Below the pieces are notes generated by a model. That model did not search any database. It saw only the letters and a list, made by a program, of their open reading frames with translations, and was not told the DNA's origin. A stretch of DNA of 64,000 bases from Watersipora subatra (lineage: Eukaryota; Bryozoa; Gymnolaemata; Cheilostomatida; Watersiporidae): assembly GCF_963576615.1 (NCBI RefSeq), contig NC_088711.1:20430182-20494181 (forward strand), in the 5' to 3' direction. Below, one piece after another: positions 12,441 through 24,200 of the stretch. Position 1 is the first letter of the stretch, and each line of letters begins with the position of its first letter. The position numbers and the translations under genes were made by a program.

Positions 12441-14533
12441 CTCATCTCATCAAGCAGGGGTCTGATAGGTGAAGCATTAGTTATATCTCATCAAGCAGGG
12501 ATCTGATAGGTGAAGCATTAGTTACATCTCATCAAGCAGGGATCTGATAGGTGAAGCATTAGTTACATCTCATCAAGCAGGGGTCTGATAGGTGAAGCAT
12601 TAGTTACATCTCATCAAGCAGGGATCTGATAGGTGAAGCATTAGTTACATCTCATCAAGCAGGGATCTGATGGGTGAAGCATTAGTTATATCTCATCAAG
12701 CAGGGGTCTGATAGGTGAAGCATTAGTTACATCTCATCAAGCAGGGATCTGATAGGTTAAGCATTAGTTACATCTCATCAAGCAGGGATCTGATAGGTTA
12801 AGCATTAGTTACATCTCATCAAGCAGAGATCTGATGGGTGAAGCATTAGTTACATCTCATCAAGCAGGGGTCTGATAGGTTAAGCATTAGTTACATCTCA
12901 TCAAGCAGGGATCTGATATGGTAAGCATTAGTTACATCTCATCAAGCAGGGATCTGATAGGTGAAGCATTAGTTACATCTCATCAAGCAGGGGTCTGATA
13001 GGTTAAGCATTAGTTACATCTCATCAAGCAGGGATCTGATAGGTTAAGCATTAGTTATATCTCATCAAGCAGGGATCTGATAGGTGAAGCATTAGTTATA
13101 TCTCATCAAGCAGGGATCTGATGGGTGAAGCATTAGTTATATCTCATCAAGCAGGGGTCTGATAGGTGAAGCATTAGTTACATCTCATCAAGCAGGGATC
13201 TGATAGGTGAAGCATTAGTTACATCTCATCAAGCAGGGATCTGATAGGTGAAGCATTAGTTATATCTCATCAAGCAGGGATCTGATGGGTGAAGCATTAG
13301 TTATATCTCATCAAGCAGGGGTCTGATAGGTGAAGCATTAGTTACATCTCATCAAGCAGGGATCTGATAGGTGAAGCATTAGTTACATCTCATCAAGCAG
13401 GGATCTGATAGGTTAAGCATTAGTTATATCTCATCAAGCAGGGGTCTGATAGGTGAAGCATTAGTTACATCTCATCAAGCAGGGATCTGATAGGTGAAGC
13501 ATTAGTTATATCTCATCAAGCAGGGGTCTGATAGGTTAAGCATTAGTTACATCTCATCAAGCAGGGGTCTGATGGGTTAAGCATTAGTTATATCTCATCA
13601 AGCAGGGATCTGATAGGTGAAGCATTAGTTATATCTCATCAAGCAGAGATCTGATAGGTTAAGCATTAGTTACATCTCATCAAGCAGGGATCTGATAGGT
13701 GAAGCATTAGTTACATCTCATCAAGCAGGGATCTGATAGGTGAAGCATTAGTTACATCTCATCAAGCAGGGATCTGATAGGTGAAGCATTAGTTATATCT
13801 CATCAAGCAGGGATCTGATAGGTGAAGCATTAGTTATATCTCATCAAGCAGGGGTCTGATAGGTGAAGCATTAGTTATATCTCATCAAGCAGGGATCTGA
13901 TAGGTGAAGCATTAGTTATATCTCATCAAGCAGGGATCTAATAGGTTAAGCATTAGTTACATTCCATCAAGCAGGGATTTGATAGGTTAAGCATTAGTTA
14001 CATCTCATCAAGCAGGGATCTGATAGGTGAAGCATTAGTTACATCTCATCAAGCAGGGGTCTGATAGGTGAAGCATTAGTTACATCTCATCAAGCAGGGA
14101 TCTGATAGGTGAAGCATTAGTTATATCTCATCAAGCAGGGATCTGATAGGTGAAGCATTAGTTATATCTCATCAAGCAGGGGTCTGATAGGTGAAGCATT
14201 AGTTATATCTCATCAAGCAGGGATCTGATAGGTGAAGCATTAGTTATATCTCATCAAGCAGGGATCTAATAGGTTAAGCATTAGTTACATTCCATCAAGC
14301 AGGGATTTGATAGGTTAAGCATTAGTTACATCTCATCAAGCAGGGGTCTGATAGGTGAAGCATTAGTTACATTCCATCAAGCAGGGATCTAATAGGTTAA
14401 GCATTAGTTATATCTCATCAAGCAGGGATCTGATAGGTGAAGCATTAGTTATATCTCATCAAGCAGGGATCTGATAGGTTAAGCATTAGTTACATCTCAT
14501 CAAGCAGGGATCAGATAGGTGAAGCATCAGTTA
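12441..14533. repeat. 41-bp minisatellite, about 51 copies
   Basis: The unit contains 'CATCTCATCAAGCAGG' then 'TCTGATAGGTGAAGCATTAG'. Variants alternate at fixed sites (GGG/GGA, GTGAAG/GTTAAG, TTACAT/TTATAT), and blocks of variants recur, which indicates duplication of multi-unit segments. The array fills the space between the TPR-like gene and the NPF gene, ending next to the proposed first NPF exon. Confidence 0.97.
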
Positions 14534-14534
14534 T

Positions 14535-17500
14535 ATGGATTTTTGGAGAGGTTTTCATGCTAGTCGATGTGCCCGCATGAAGAAGTTGTTAGGTGTAAAC
14601 CTGTGTTTTTAACAAACTAAGATATTTGTTCGCAGATGGCAGTTCACAAAAGCCACAAGTTTCTACAAGTCCTGAGATCAAGATTAACTCTACAAGACCA
14701 AAACAGCAAACACCAGCATCTACTCCTCATGCTATGGATGGCTTTAAGGGTTCTATAACTACCCAGAATGACTACAGCCGCATACCAGTATGCATGAGGC
14801 CCATTATTGCATCACATTTATGATTGGCAATACATACAGTTTTAGTTGCGTTTGGTTACGGAGTTGGGCTCTCATTTGTAATAAGGATAGATTACTCCAA
14901 ATTTACCAGATTAAAATGGTACTCATAATTTGTTTCGTGATAGGGTTTGTTTTTTGTGACAAATATTTTACGGCCATCTTAAACGATGTTCTAAAAGGTT
15001 TTTGAGCAAAATAATGCAATGAGGTAAGGAATTATTTTTCTTAGAATTAGATTTTTAGTTAGCCAAATAGCAAGTCAGCAACATGAAAATAAGCACAATA
15101 ACTCACATTTTTCATTGACCACTACTACCGCTTGTTTCACAGCGTGTAAAAATTATATGAGGAAATTACTTTTGTGTAAAACAAAGTTGTCAGTCTTGTC
15201 AACATTTTCGCAAAATTATTACACTTCGCTACGATCACACATCCTTCAAGCTTTTAAAATGTAGCAAGCTGAGTCTGTTACAGGCAATCACGGTCTCAGG
15301 CCCCAAAGAAATTCCAAAAGATTTGAAAAATCGTAAAGCCAGGATCTCTACCGCCATTCAGCTGACTCTGTCAGAGGCTAAAGCAGGACCACCTCTCCTC
15401 AGCGTCGGACCCACCACCAAGCCTACAGGTAATAGTGACATATAACTGAGTGTTATTGCTGTCACTACATTTTTAGACAGAAACGGTTGCTTGAGGCTTG
15501 TTTCTCTGTTGTTTTAGTAGACTAGTAGACACGTAGTGGAAAGTTATTTGTCTTGACATGTATCCACCGGCATGACATAAGATACTTGCTAGCATATAGG
15601 GACTAGCAGGTACATATAGGGACTAGCAGGTACATATAGTGACTAGCAGGTACATATAGTAACTAGCAGGTAAAGGAAGTTCTCATTGTAAGCACATAAC
15701 TCTCAGCACATTAGATAACTTTGTGAGCTACAAGCTGCTAATATTAAGTCAACAGCATTCGATGCTAGTTGCCATTAACCCTTTTGTTCGGGAAGCGACC
15801 AAAATGTCGTTTATCGGTTCTGTAGGGAAGTGACTCTTCTGTTGCTTTCGGCAGATGTTTATAAAGCTGTTGCCTATTAACCATAAACAATGGGTTAAAT
15901 GCAAGTAAATTTTAAATATTATCGGTAAGATATTAGTCGATGAATTACAATCTGAAATGATTATCTTAGAGGCATCGCTTTGTGCTAAAAGCTAAAGATA
16001 TACGAAATCACGGCTCCTTTGAAAAAATAGAAGTTGCAAAAACCGATCAACATGCGGCTTGGCGTTTAAAACGAAAAAATAAAGATTTATTTGATCTCGC
16101 GCTCGTTAGTGATTTTTTGTCTGATCAGTATGATAATAATTCAGATGATGGTAGTCTTGTAAACTCTGAAGACTTTGAATATACAGAGAAAAGTGATGGT
16201 TATGGTAGCTCGGACGGTGCTACATCCACTTATGTTGTTGCGAATACTAGAAGAGTGCGTCATAGCAGCAGCTCCATAACAAGTAATAACCGCGCTACTA
16301 GCTTTAATGCACAGTATTTTAACACTGAGAGATCAGAAGGTGAAGCAAGTGTAACCACACAAACTTTTAATGAATGAAAAATGGTTACTGACATAGATGG
16401 TGACAAGTCTGAAGGAATCAATGCTAAGCTGACAAACAAAGGGGAGATGAGACTGATGAGAAATGGCCAGATCTTGGCATTGTCTCCATTAGACAGGAAG
16501 CAAGTATGCATGCTGTCTATACACGCTTCTGCAAAGACTTGCGAGAAAAGGCTTTCGAACGGTCAGGTCAAAACATTGCCAACTGTAGTGGTGGAATACA
16601 ATGCTGGAATGGTTGACATCGGCGTAGCTAATCAAATGACCAAAACTTATGCTGCTGAGCAAAGAGCTATCAATGCTGGAAAAAATATTTTTTTATTTCC
16701 GGGACAGAACAATGCCAAATGCATAGGTTATGTATAAGCTAAATTCCAACGTTGCAAAGCCAATGGAACATTATAACTTTATTGTAGAGGTACCGTACTT
16801 TTCGGACTATTAGCTGCTACTTTTTTCTGATGATTTGAGATATGCGGCTTATATAAGGGTGCGGCTAACCTGTGGCTTTTTCTTACACTGCTAGGACGCA
16901 TTATCCAGAATCTCCGGTTAGTGCGCCTCTAGCGGTCAAAGAAAATACGAAACAATGCCTAACGGTACTGTGCCGTTAGGCACTAGGTTAAAAAGCGTAG
17001 GTTAATACAAAAAATTGCTGCCGCATTAAAAAGCACCGTTCTGAGTTCTGTGGCCTATGTATTGTTTTAATATCGTTTTTTGAAAAATAAAGCAGATGCG
17101 GCTTATATAAGGGCGCGGTTTATAGTCCGACAAGTACGGTAATTGAAGGCCTGCTCGGTGGTTACTAAGAGACTCGACACCATGTTGGTAGACCAAGCCT
17201 GGGTAACATGCAGTCTAGATTTACAGCTAGACATTTTTGTGAAACAATCTCAGACAAGAAACGTAAAGTTGATGCTGTTTGTAGCAAGAGCAGGGTTGGC
17301 GGTTGCAAAGGATCCACGCATCTTAACTTGGTGTAAGAGCTGTGGCGTTGGACTCTACCGAAAGGAATGCTTCCAAGCATTTGATACATAGACAATTGTA
17401 CATAGTTGTAGCTTTTTTGTAGTAGTACATATGTAAATGAATGTTCATGTACAAAAGATTTTGTTAAGAGAAATAAATTTCAGTATGAGCTATGTATGTT

Positions 17501-18204
17501 CATAGAATACCAATTGTATTGAATTTTCAAAAGAATTACGCGATTTTCAGTTGTTTTTGCGAGGCTTTTACTCAGCAAAAGGCTTAATTCTTTCCTAGAC
17601 AGAAACCTTCTGTAAGTTATGTTCTCCCAAGAAAGTCTTGATGAAAAACACCAAAAATGTTTAGGGCGGATGTCTATCTGCTAAAAGCTTTTTAAATCGT
17701 TGCAATGTAAAATTAATATAACAGTGGGGTCACCGTACGGCTCTATTGACGCTTCTGCAACAGTTTGTTGCATGAGATAATAAGATCAGTGTACCTATTG
17801 TCATTTTTCAAGGTCACAAGAGGCAGAGGTCGGCAGGAAAGGCTATAAATTCAGGTTTGTCATTTGTAAAAGGACACATTCGCCAGTCCTCAGATCAATC
17901 TAGCAGATCAGCCACTTCTAGTCCAAGTCGGGCAGGTAACTCCAAGGCCTCTAATAACTCCTTCGCGGAGCCACCAACTACTGCCTCTATCTTACCTTCA
18001 GCTACCCCAGCCAGACAACCAGCTGCATCTAATCTTTTTGAGGAGCCTGCCAGACTTAATCCATTTGTGGAGTCTGCTGCTGCTAATCCATTGGAAGAGG
18101 CATCGGGTGCTCATCCATTTGAGGAGTCATCTAACCCATTTATGGATGACTTAACAGCTGGATCAAATCCATTTGAGGAAGGAAGCAAGAACCCATTTGA
18201 ATAG
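14535..18204 (+). CDS. NPF-motif (EH-domain-binding) protein
   Basis: Well-supported exons are 14636-14787, 15284-15428 and 17813-18204 (stop TAG), with matching phases 1/0/1. A first exon at 14535-14592 (ATG, 19 codons plus G) fits the phase but needs a 43-base intron, so it is tentative. The protein is about 248 residues, soluble and mostly low-complexity Ser/Ala/Pro. The last 60 residues carry repeated NPF or NPF-like motifs with acidic neighbours: ARLNPFVE, NPLEE, HPFEE, NPFMDD, NPFEEG and a C-terminal NPFE. NPF tripeptides bind EH domains, and acidic residues after them favour EHD-type proteins of endocytic recycling. That role is inferred from the motifs; I could not name the family. 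More 5' exons may exist. The gene converges on the troponin C-like gene downstream. Confidence 0.72.
15595..15672. repeat. 19-bp tandem repeat, about 4 copies
   Basis: The unit is GACTAGCAGGTACATATAG, within the last intron of the NPF gene. Confidence 0.85.
15775..17590 (+). pseudogene. Decayed piggyBac-type transposon
   Basis: This lies in the last NPF-gene intron. ORF pieces at 15982-16377, 16381-16737 and 17143-17391 resemble successive parts of a piggyBac (DDE_Tnp_1_7) transposase: an acidic N-terminal part, then LSPLDRKQVCML and 'TLPTVVVEYNAGMVDIGV', the expected area of the last catalytic region, then a C-terminal cysteine-rich tail 'ILTWCKSCGVGLYRKECF'. Stops and frame changes separate them and a MITE splits the last two. 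The left edge is TTAA followed by CCCTTTTG; the right edge may be CAAAAGGC followed by TTAA near 17589. TTAA is the piggyBac target. The catalytic core between the first two pieces is missing. Confidence 0.72.
16791..17141. mobile_element. MITE with TACCGTACTT ends
   Basis: The left end is 'TACCGTACTTTTCGGACTAT' and the right end 'ATAGTCCGACAAGTACGGTA', reverse complements apart from one base. TA dinucleotides at both edges suggest a TA target, as in Tc1/mariner relatives. Inside, 'GCGGCTTATATAAGGG' occurs near both ends. There is no ORF. The element sits inside the piggyBac relic and is therefore younger. Confidence 0.85.
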
Positions 18205-19165
18205 ATGCTCACTGACAAATTGCTAGTTTTGTTTTACTGATTTTACGTATGACATAGAGTGACCAGATGTTATTGTTGCCAATAGGGTTATCTGCTGAGG
18301 AGGCAGATGGGATAGATTTATTCATATGGAACCTTAGACACTGTTCTGATTAGTGATGAAGATCTCACAGCTATTTTACATTATTTTGTTTTGATATGCT
18401 TGTAATAAAAAATGTTTTAGATAAAATAAATTATTCACAGATTCTATCATCAGCCTTCAACTCGCAATGGAATGTTTCTAGCCAATCTGATCTTGGAGCA
18501 TTCTTTCCTTTCAGTATGAAAATATTAGCTCTCCAGCATCAAGAGAAATGCTATACAACTAATAAGCCATCAATGATTTATTGCCGCATATTCCATTCTT
18601 CATAATTGTTTACAAAAATATTGTTAAATGTTGTTTGCCTAACGGCCTCATTGAGCATTTCAATCAAACACATGAATAGAAATTCGTCGATGAATAAATA
18701 GCATTCAGATGTTCATATGAATCATAATGCAGTCATAATTTAGTTTGTTCAGGCCCCTCAGGCATTATGTTTATCTGCCTGAGATCATGCCGACAAGCGT
18801 TAGTAGAATAACGGAGGGCATATTCGTGAATTTCTGTCTCCTAGCTTACTACAAGACCAGCTATAAGACATGTGGAGGTGTGGTCAGTAGCTACTATTGA
18901 GGCCTATTGAGGTGACTTGACTAACCACTAGCTAGCTATACATTGAGAAAGTTATGCCTCACAGTAGGTGAGATTAAGATAAAGGTACCAAATTAATGAG
19001 CTATGTTGTACACATTTTTTATGAAAGCTTGTCGCTACAGTTGTCCCCGTTCAGCATTATAAAAGACATGAGAGTGTGTTATAGCACTACCGTTATAGTA
19101 GCAATTACTAAAATGTCTGTGCAGATTTCTCATACTTTATATGGAATGGGTGTTTTGCTGGTTTA
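18205..19165. other. Convergent intergenic region
   Basis: This separates the 3' ends of the NPF gene (+) and the troponin C-like gene (-). An AATAAA at 18403-18408 could be the NPF-gene polyadenylation signal. ORFs here have no support. Confidence 0.5.
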
Positions 19166-21217
19166 TCATTTTTGCTCTTCCAAAATTTCCTTCATCATAG
19201 TAGAAAATTGTTTGTAGCTTATTCTGCCCTCAGAATCAGCTCCAGCTGCATTTAACAGCAGTTGTATGTCCTTGTCTGATAAATTCTCTCCCAATTGGCT
19301 GTATATCTTTTTTATCTCTTTCTTTGTTATGAATCCTCCATTGTGAATTGATTTGAATGTCATCTTGACTTCCTTCTCATAACCTGCCAACACACGTATT
19401 GATTGTATTGATTACACCTCTTCTCCAGCATCTCTGCTACTCTAGTTAATAGTCAAACATGGCAGTAGCATTTCTAAAAAGGTTGATGCAAGACTCGACT
19501 ATGTGTAGAAGACTAGCTCGCTAGATGACTGGGCATTAATATAACGTTTGGGCTAAGGGAAAAATTACAATGACATCTGACAATTGCGCAGATCAATTTC
19601 AAAAGGATGCACAGTCAAAGATATTTTTATGGATTTTCTTTGTAACCACAAGCTTGATGGAGCTTCAAAGTTTGAAATCAGTTCCTTAGTCTGTGATCAG
19701 TTCCTTATTCTGTGATCAGTTCCTTAGTCTGTGATCAGCGTTTTTAGCTTCTGCTTCATATTAGTAATGAGCAAGTTACTTGTGATGCTACTAAAGTGAA
19801 AATCCTGTACGTGTATTCATAAGCATGACCTAGTCTATGAAAGCTCTTAGATTGTGTTACGTTATAATGAAACTTTTATCTATTGTGTCTATTATACTAT
19901 TTGTTGGTAGCAGTGCCTTACCAACTAACATCATGGTAACCATACGCATCATCGCATTTCAATGCCCCATTGGCATTTGTGAGATCTATTGAAAAGTAGT
20001 GTTTCACAATAAAGAACTCTTGTCTTATCATGAAGTCCAACAATTTTCACATATGAACCCCAACTAAACCGCCAATGCAAATCACTTATGCAAGCAATGA
20101 CACCTGCCATAACCTGTCAACTTTTAGTTCAAGTTTTTAAAGAGATCCGATTATTAACTACCCTCTTCGAATCATCTGGTGTAAACCGACTTTATCTTTT
20201 ATAAATTAGTGTGCCTTCACAAAAGAAAGCTCAGTTGACAGGTTATGGCAGGTGTTTGTTCGGCTCAAAGGCAATGTTTCCAAAGTTTGCGCTTGCTAAA
20301 GATCCTAATTAAACATGCCTAAAAGTAGTGCGTCTTTTTGTTACTCTAGGAATTTCACAGACAATAGTCAAAATGAATTTTCAACAAGAGAGCCAACAGC
20401 CTATAGCAACAACAACATCATACTCCAATGGAAGTTTCAAATTTCCAATTGGTAAAATGAAGATAGTCTTGAAGAACATTTCATGCAATGGTTTGTATAT
20501 AAGAAATCTATACATATTAGAGCTGTATGTTGTGCCATGAGCTATGCCGTCTGATTTGTGTTATGAACTTGTTCATAAAGAAAACCTATGCAATTATAGC
20601 AAGGTATATCAGCCTCTTACTGACACTAATAAGCAAGCTTCGTTCAAAAAGAATCCTTGCAGCGATTTACCACTACTTGACATTCTCGACGAAGTTCAAA
20701 CTCGTGTGAGAGCTCGTCTAATTGCTAGCAATTTCCGGCAGGCGAGTCTCAGCCGCTGCTTATAATAACTAGGAACTTATTATAGATGAACAACTAGATG
20801 TTCCTAAAGGGCATCTGTTGATTTTTTTCACATTTAGTGCCTTATTGGGCTTCATTTTCACGTTTGAATATTTTTTCGAGCTTTTTTGGAATATTTAAAG
20901 CTCGAAGTTGTATGTTATAAGTTATATGTTATAAGTTATATGTTATAAGTTATATGTTAAAAATTATAAGTTATATATACTGATATTAATTCAACATTTC
21001 CATAAGATTGATAAGACAACTATTATATTCACAACTCTATGGAGGTGAAAGGAATCAGGGTAGACCCAGATTGAGATACTAAGATGTAGCTAAGCGTAAC
21101 ATTAAGGTGAGGGAGTTAAACACAAACAGATAGCAAAAGAAGGCAGAAAACAGAGCTGCATGGAAGTCAAGGATAAAGCCTAAACCATAAGACAGTCATT
21201 GTCAAAATGACCGACTA

Positions 21218-21259
<42 letters not shown>

Positions 21260-24200
21260 GGAGAGAGGGAGAGAGGGAGAGAGGGAGAGAGGGAGAAAGG
21301 GAGAGAGGGAGAGAGGGAGAGAGGGAGAGAGGGAGAGAGGGAGAGAGGGAGAGAGGGAGAGAGGGAGAAAGGGAGAGAGGGAGAGAGGGAGAGAGGGAGA
21401 GAGGGAGAGAGGGAGAGAGGGAGAGAGGGAGAGAGGGAGAGAGGGAGAGAGAGAGACTAAATCAACAAGAACAGAGCTGCTCTCAACATGGCTTCTAATA
21501 GTCTGCTCATCATTTTGCATTCTTTGGCAACTCCAGTGCCAGAACTGACAATATGTATCACTTACTATCACTTACTGTCACTTACTATCACTTATTATCA
21601 CTTACTGTCACTTACAATCACTTATTATCACTTACGATCACTTACTATCACTTACTATCACTTACTATCACTTACTATCACTTACTATCACTTACTATCA
21701 CTTACTTATCAATATGATCCCACTTACTGTCTTTGGAGTTCTAATGAGAGTAAAAAAAATGTGGAACATAACTTTAGTTAGTTTAGGGGCTCAATAAAAT
21801 ATTTTAACAGATAAAAGTTGGTGACTTCCAGAGAAATCCATTTTCCAACTAGATAGATGAGTCAGCCTTTAGATATGGTTAAGAGAGTTCGATATCATGG
21901 CCAAGTGTGTTATTTGTATCTTGGTGATAATTTTTAATTAGACTAGAAGTTTATTTTAAAAGCGAACATTATTGGCCAGAACTAATAATACTTTTAATAC
22001 CACCAGAACTCCTAGCACCACCAGTACCAGCAGTACCACTAGTATCACCAGTACCACTACTATCACCAGTACCACTAGTATCACCAGTACCACTAGTACC
22101 AGCAGTACTATTAGTATCACCAGTACCACTTGTACCAGCAGTACCAGCAGTACCACTAGTATCACCAGTACCACTACTATCACCAGTACCACTAGTATCA
22201 CCAGTACCACTAGTACCAGCAGTACTATTAGTATCACCAGTACCACTTGTACCAGCAGTATTAAATTACCAGTAACAAGACTTTAAAAAGCTATTATTAA
22301 GCAACCTTTTACCTTTAGATCGTTTTGCCATCATCTTGATAAATTCGTCAACTTCAATGCTGCCACTGCCATCTTCATCCACATCTTCCACCATGGCTTC
22401 CAATTCCTCTACTGTAGGGTCTTGCCCAAGAGCTCTCATCACCTGTAGAATAGTGATATTATATGAAAGTTATCTAGAAACAACAAATTTTCATAAACTT
22501 GAATTTACTAAAAACTAACAGGAAGTCTGGCAGTGCACAATGGCCCACGGGTAGGAGGTTAAGACGCTGCTTCTCAGGAATCAGACAATTTTGAAATCAA
22601 ATATTTTTAGGTATTAAACAGACGGCCCTTTGCATATGCGTATGAACTTAGGAAGAAATCAGTCAACAAATGTGTAAATGCATACTGTTTACCGAATTGA
22701 TGTGATCATGTCCCAGAAAGAGTATGTTTAATAGGAAAGACCAGAGTGTCTGATACTTTAGGGTCTTGTTGACTAAGAAGAAGAAGAAAAAAGATATGTA
22801 TCTGAAGTTTTTTTTTCCAATTTGGTATATTGAACTAGCAATAGCGCTTGGGGTAGTCAGATTGCCAGGAACCTCAGGAGGACATGATTGGGGTAGTCAG
22901 ATTGCCAGGAACTTCATGGGAGCATGCTTGGGATAGTCAGATTGCCAGGAACCTCATGGGGGCACGCTTGGGATAGTCAGATTGCCAGTAACCTCAGGGG
23001 GACATACTTGGGGTAGTCAGATTGCTAGGAACTTCATGGGAGCACGCTTGGGATAGTCAGATTGCCAGGAACCTCAGGGGGACATACTTGGGGTAGTCAG
23101 ATTGCCAGAAATCTCAGGGGAACACACATTGGATAGTCAGATTGCCAGGAACCTCATGGGGCACACTTGGGGTAGTCAGATTGCCAGAAACCTCAGTGGG
23201 GCACGCTTGGAGTAGTCAGATTGCCAGGAACCTCAAGAGGGCATGCTTGGAGTAGTCAGATTGTTGCCAGGAACCTCAGGGGGGGAGTTATGAAGAAAAT
23301 CACTGATTGTGTATAATCTGATAGCGCTGTGAGAAATGCAGATTATAAGGGTTCCCTTTCAAACAACCTCTGCAGGCTTTAGACTGATGCAGCACAATAG
23401 CAGTGATAGTTGGATGCTTTTGTTAACCCCACTAAGGGTCTGGTGTGACTCAAACGACTGGCCTACTGATTCAGGATACGAACCACTGAGCCACAGCTGC
23501 TCCTTCTCATCGGGCAATTATGGTTTCTATTAGGTAGGTCAAAACTTGCTGAGGATGCTACTTGCGCAAGTAGTAGGTTTTCAATAGATATGCCTCTTTA
23601 CAGTGGGTCAGGCAAATGAGAAAACAACTCTCACTCTGATATCAGTATTATTCTGGTTTATATTATGTGATTCATAACCGTAAACCATATCTCTACCAAC
23701 ATATAGACTGCTCGTCAATTTACCCCCATTCAACAGATTTTTAAATTCAACCTATGCTTTCTTAGTCCAAGTTGTTTCCGCAGTTGAACGCATAAAGCCA
23801 GTTTGCAGGAGCCTTTGGTCTAGCATTTTATTGTTTGCAGGAGCCTATGGTTCAGCTTTTTTATAATACGAGTCTAAAAGTGCTATTTGTATATGAAAGT
23901 ATTGTAGTTGATTCTCCCTCATTATCCTACTGTAAGATAAGACCAACTCTGACGGTTGTCTAAGTGCAGATGAAACCATCCAAGCGATAGAAATATTTAA
24001 AGATATCCTACAACGCAGGTCGTGCATAAATAGATACGACCAAAGTGTTTGCTTAGCGCAATTGCAAGAGACAATGTCCTGTTTCTTCATTCACTCAAAT
24101 GACTGAACACAGAAGCCATTCTTGCTGCAGAAGTTTCGGAAATGTGAACCTTATAAGAGACATATTGATGATTTGTAAGAAGCGCGGGTGAAATTATGCA

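Noticed and set aside
12441-14533. CRISPR array
   Set aside because: Units are contiguous 41-mers with no unique spacers and the context is animal genomic DNA.
20328-20765. Overlapping plus-strand ORFs after the 155-bp MITE
   Set aside because: No splice or family support within the troponin C-like intron; they could be decayed transposon sequence but nothing specific can be said.
21207-21571. Arg/Glu-rich (+) and Ser/Leu-rich (-) ORFs
   Set aside because: Both are readings of the (GAGAGAGG)n array.
21956-22286. Val/Leu-rich or Thr/Ser-rich proteins
   Set aside because: They are translations of a triplet minisatellite within an intron.
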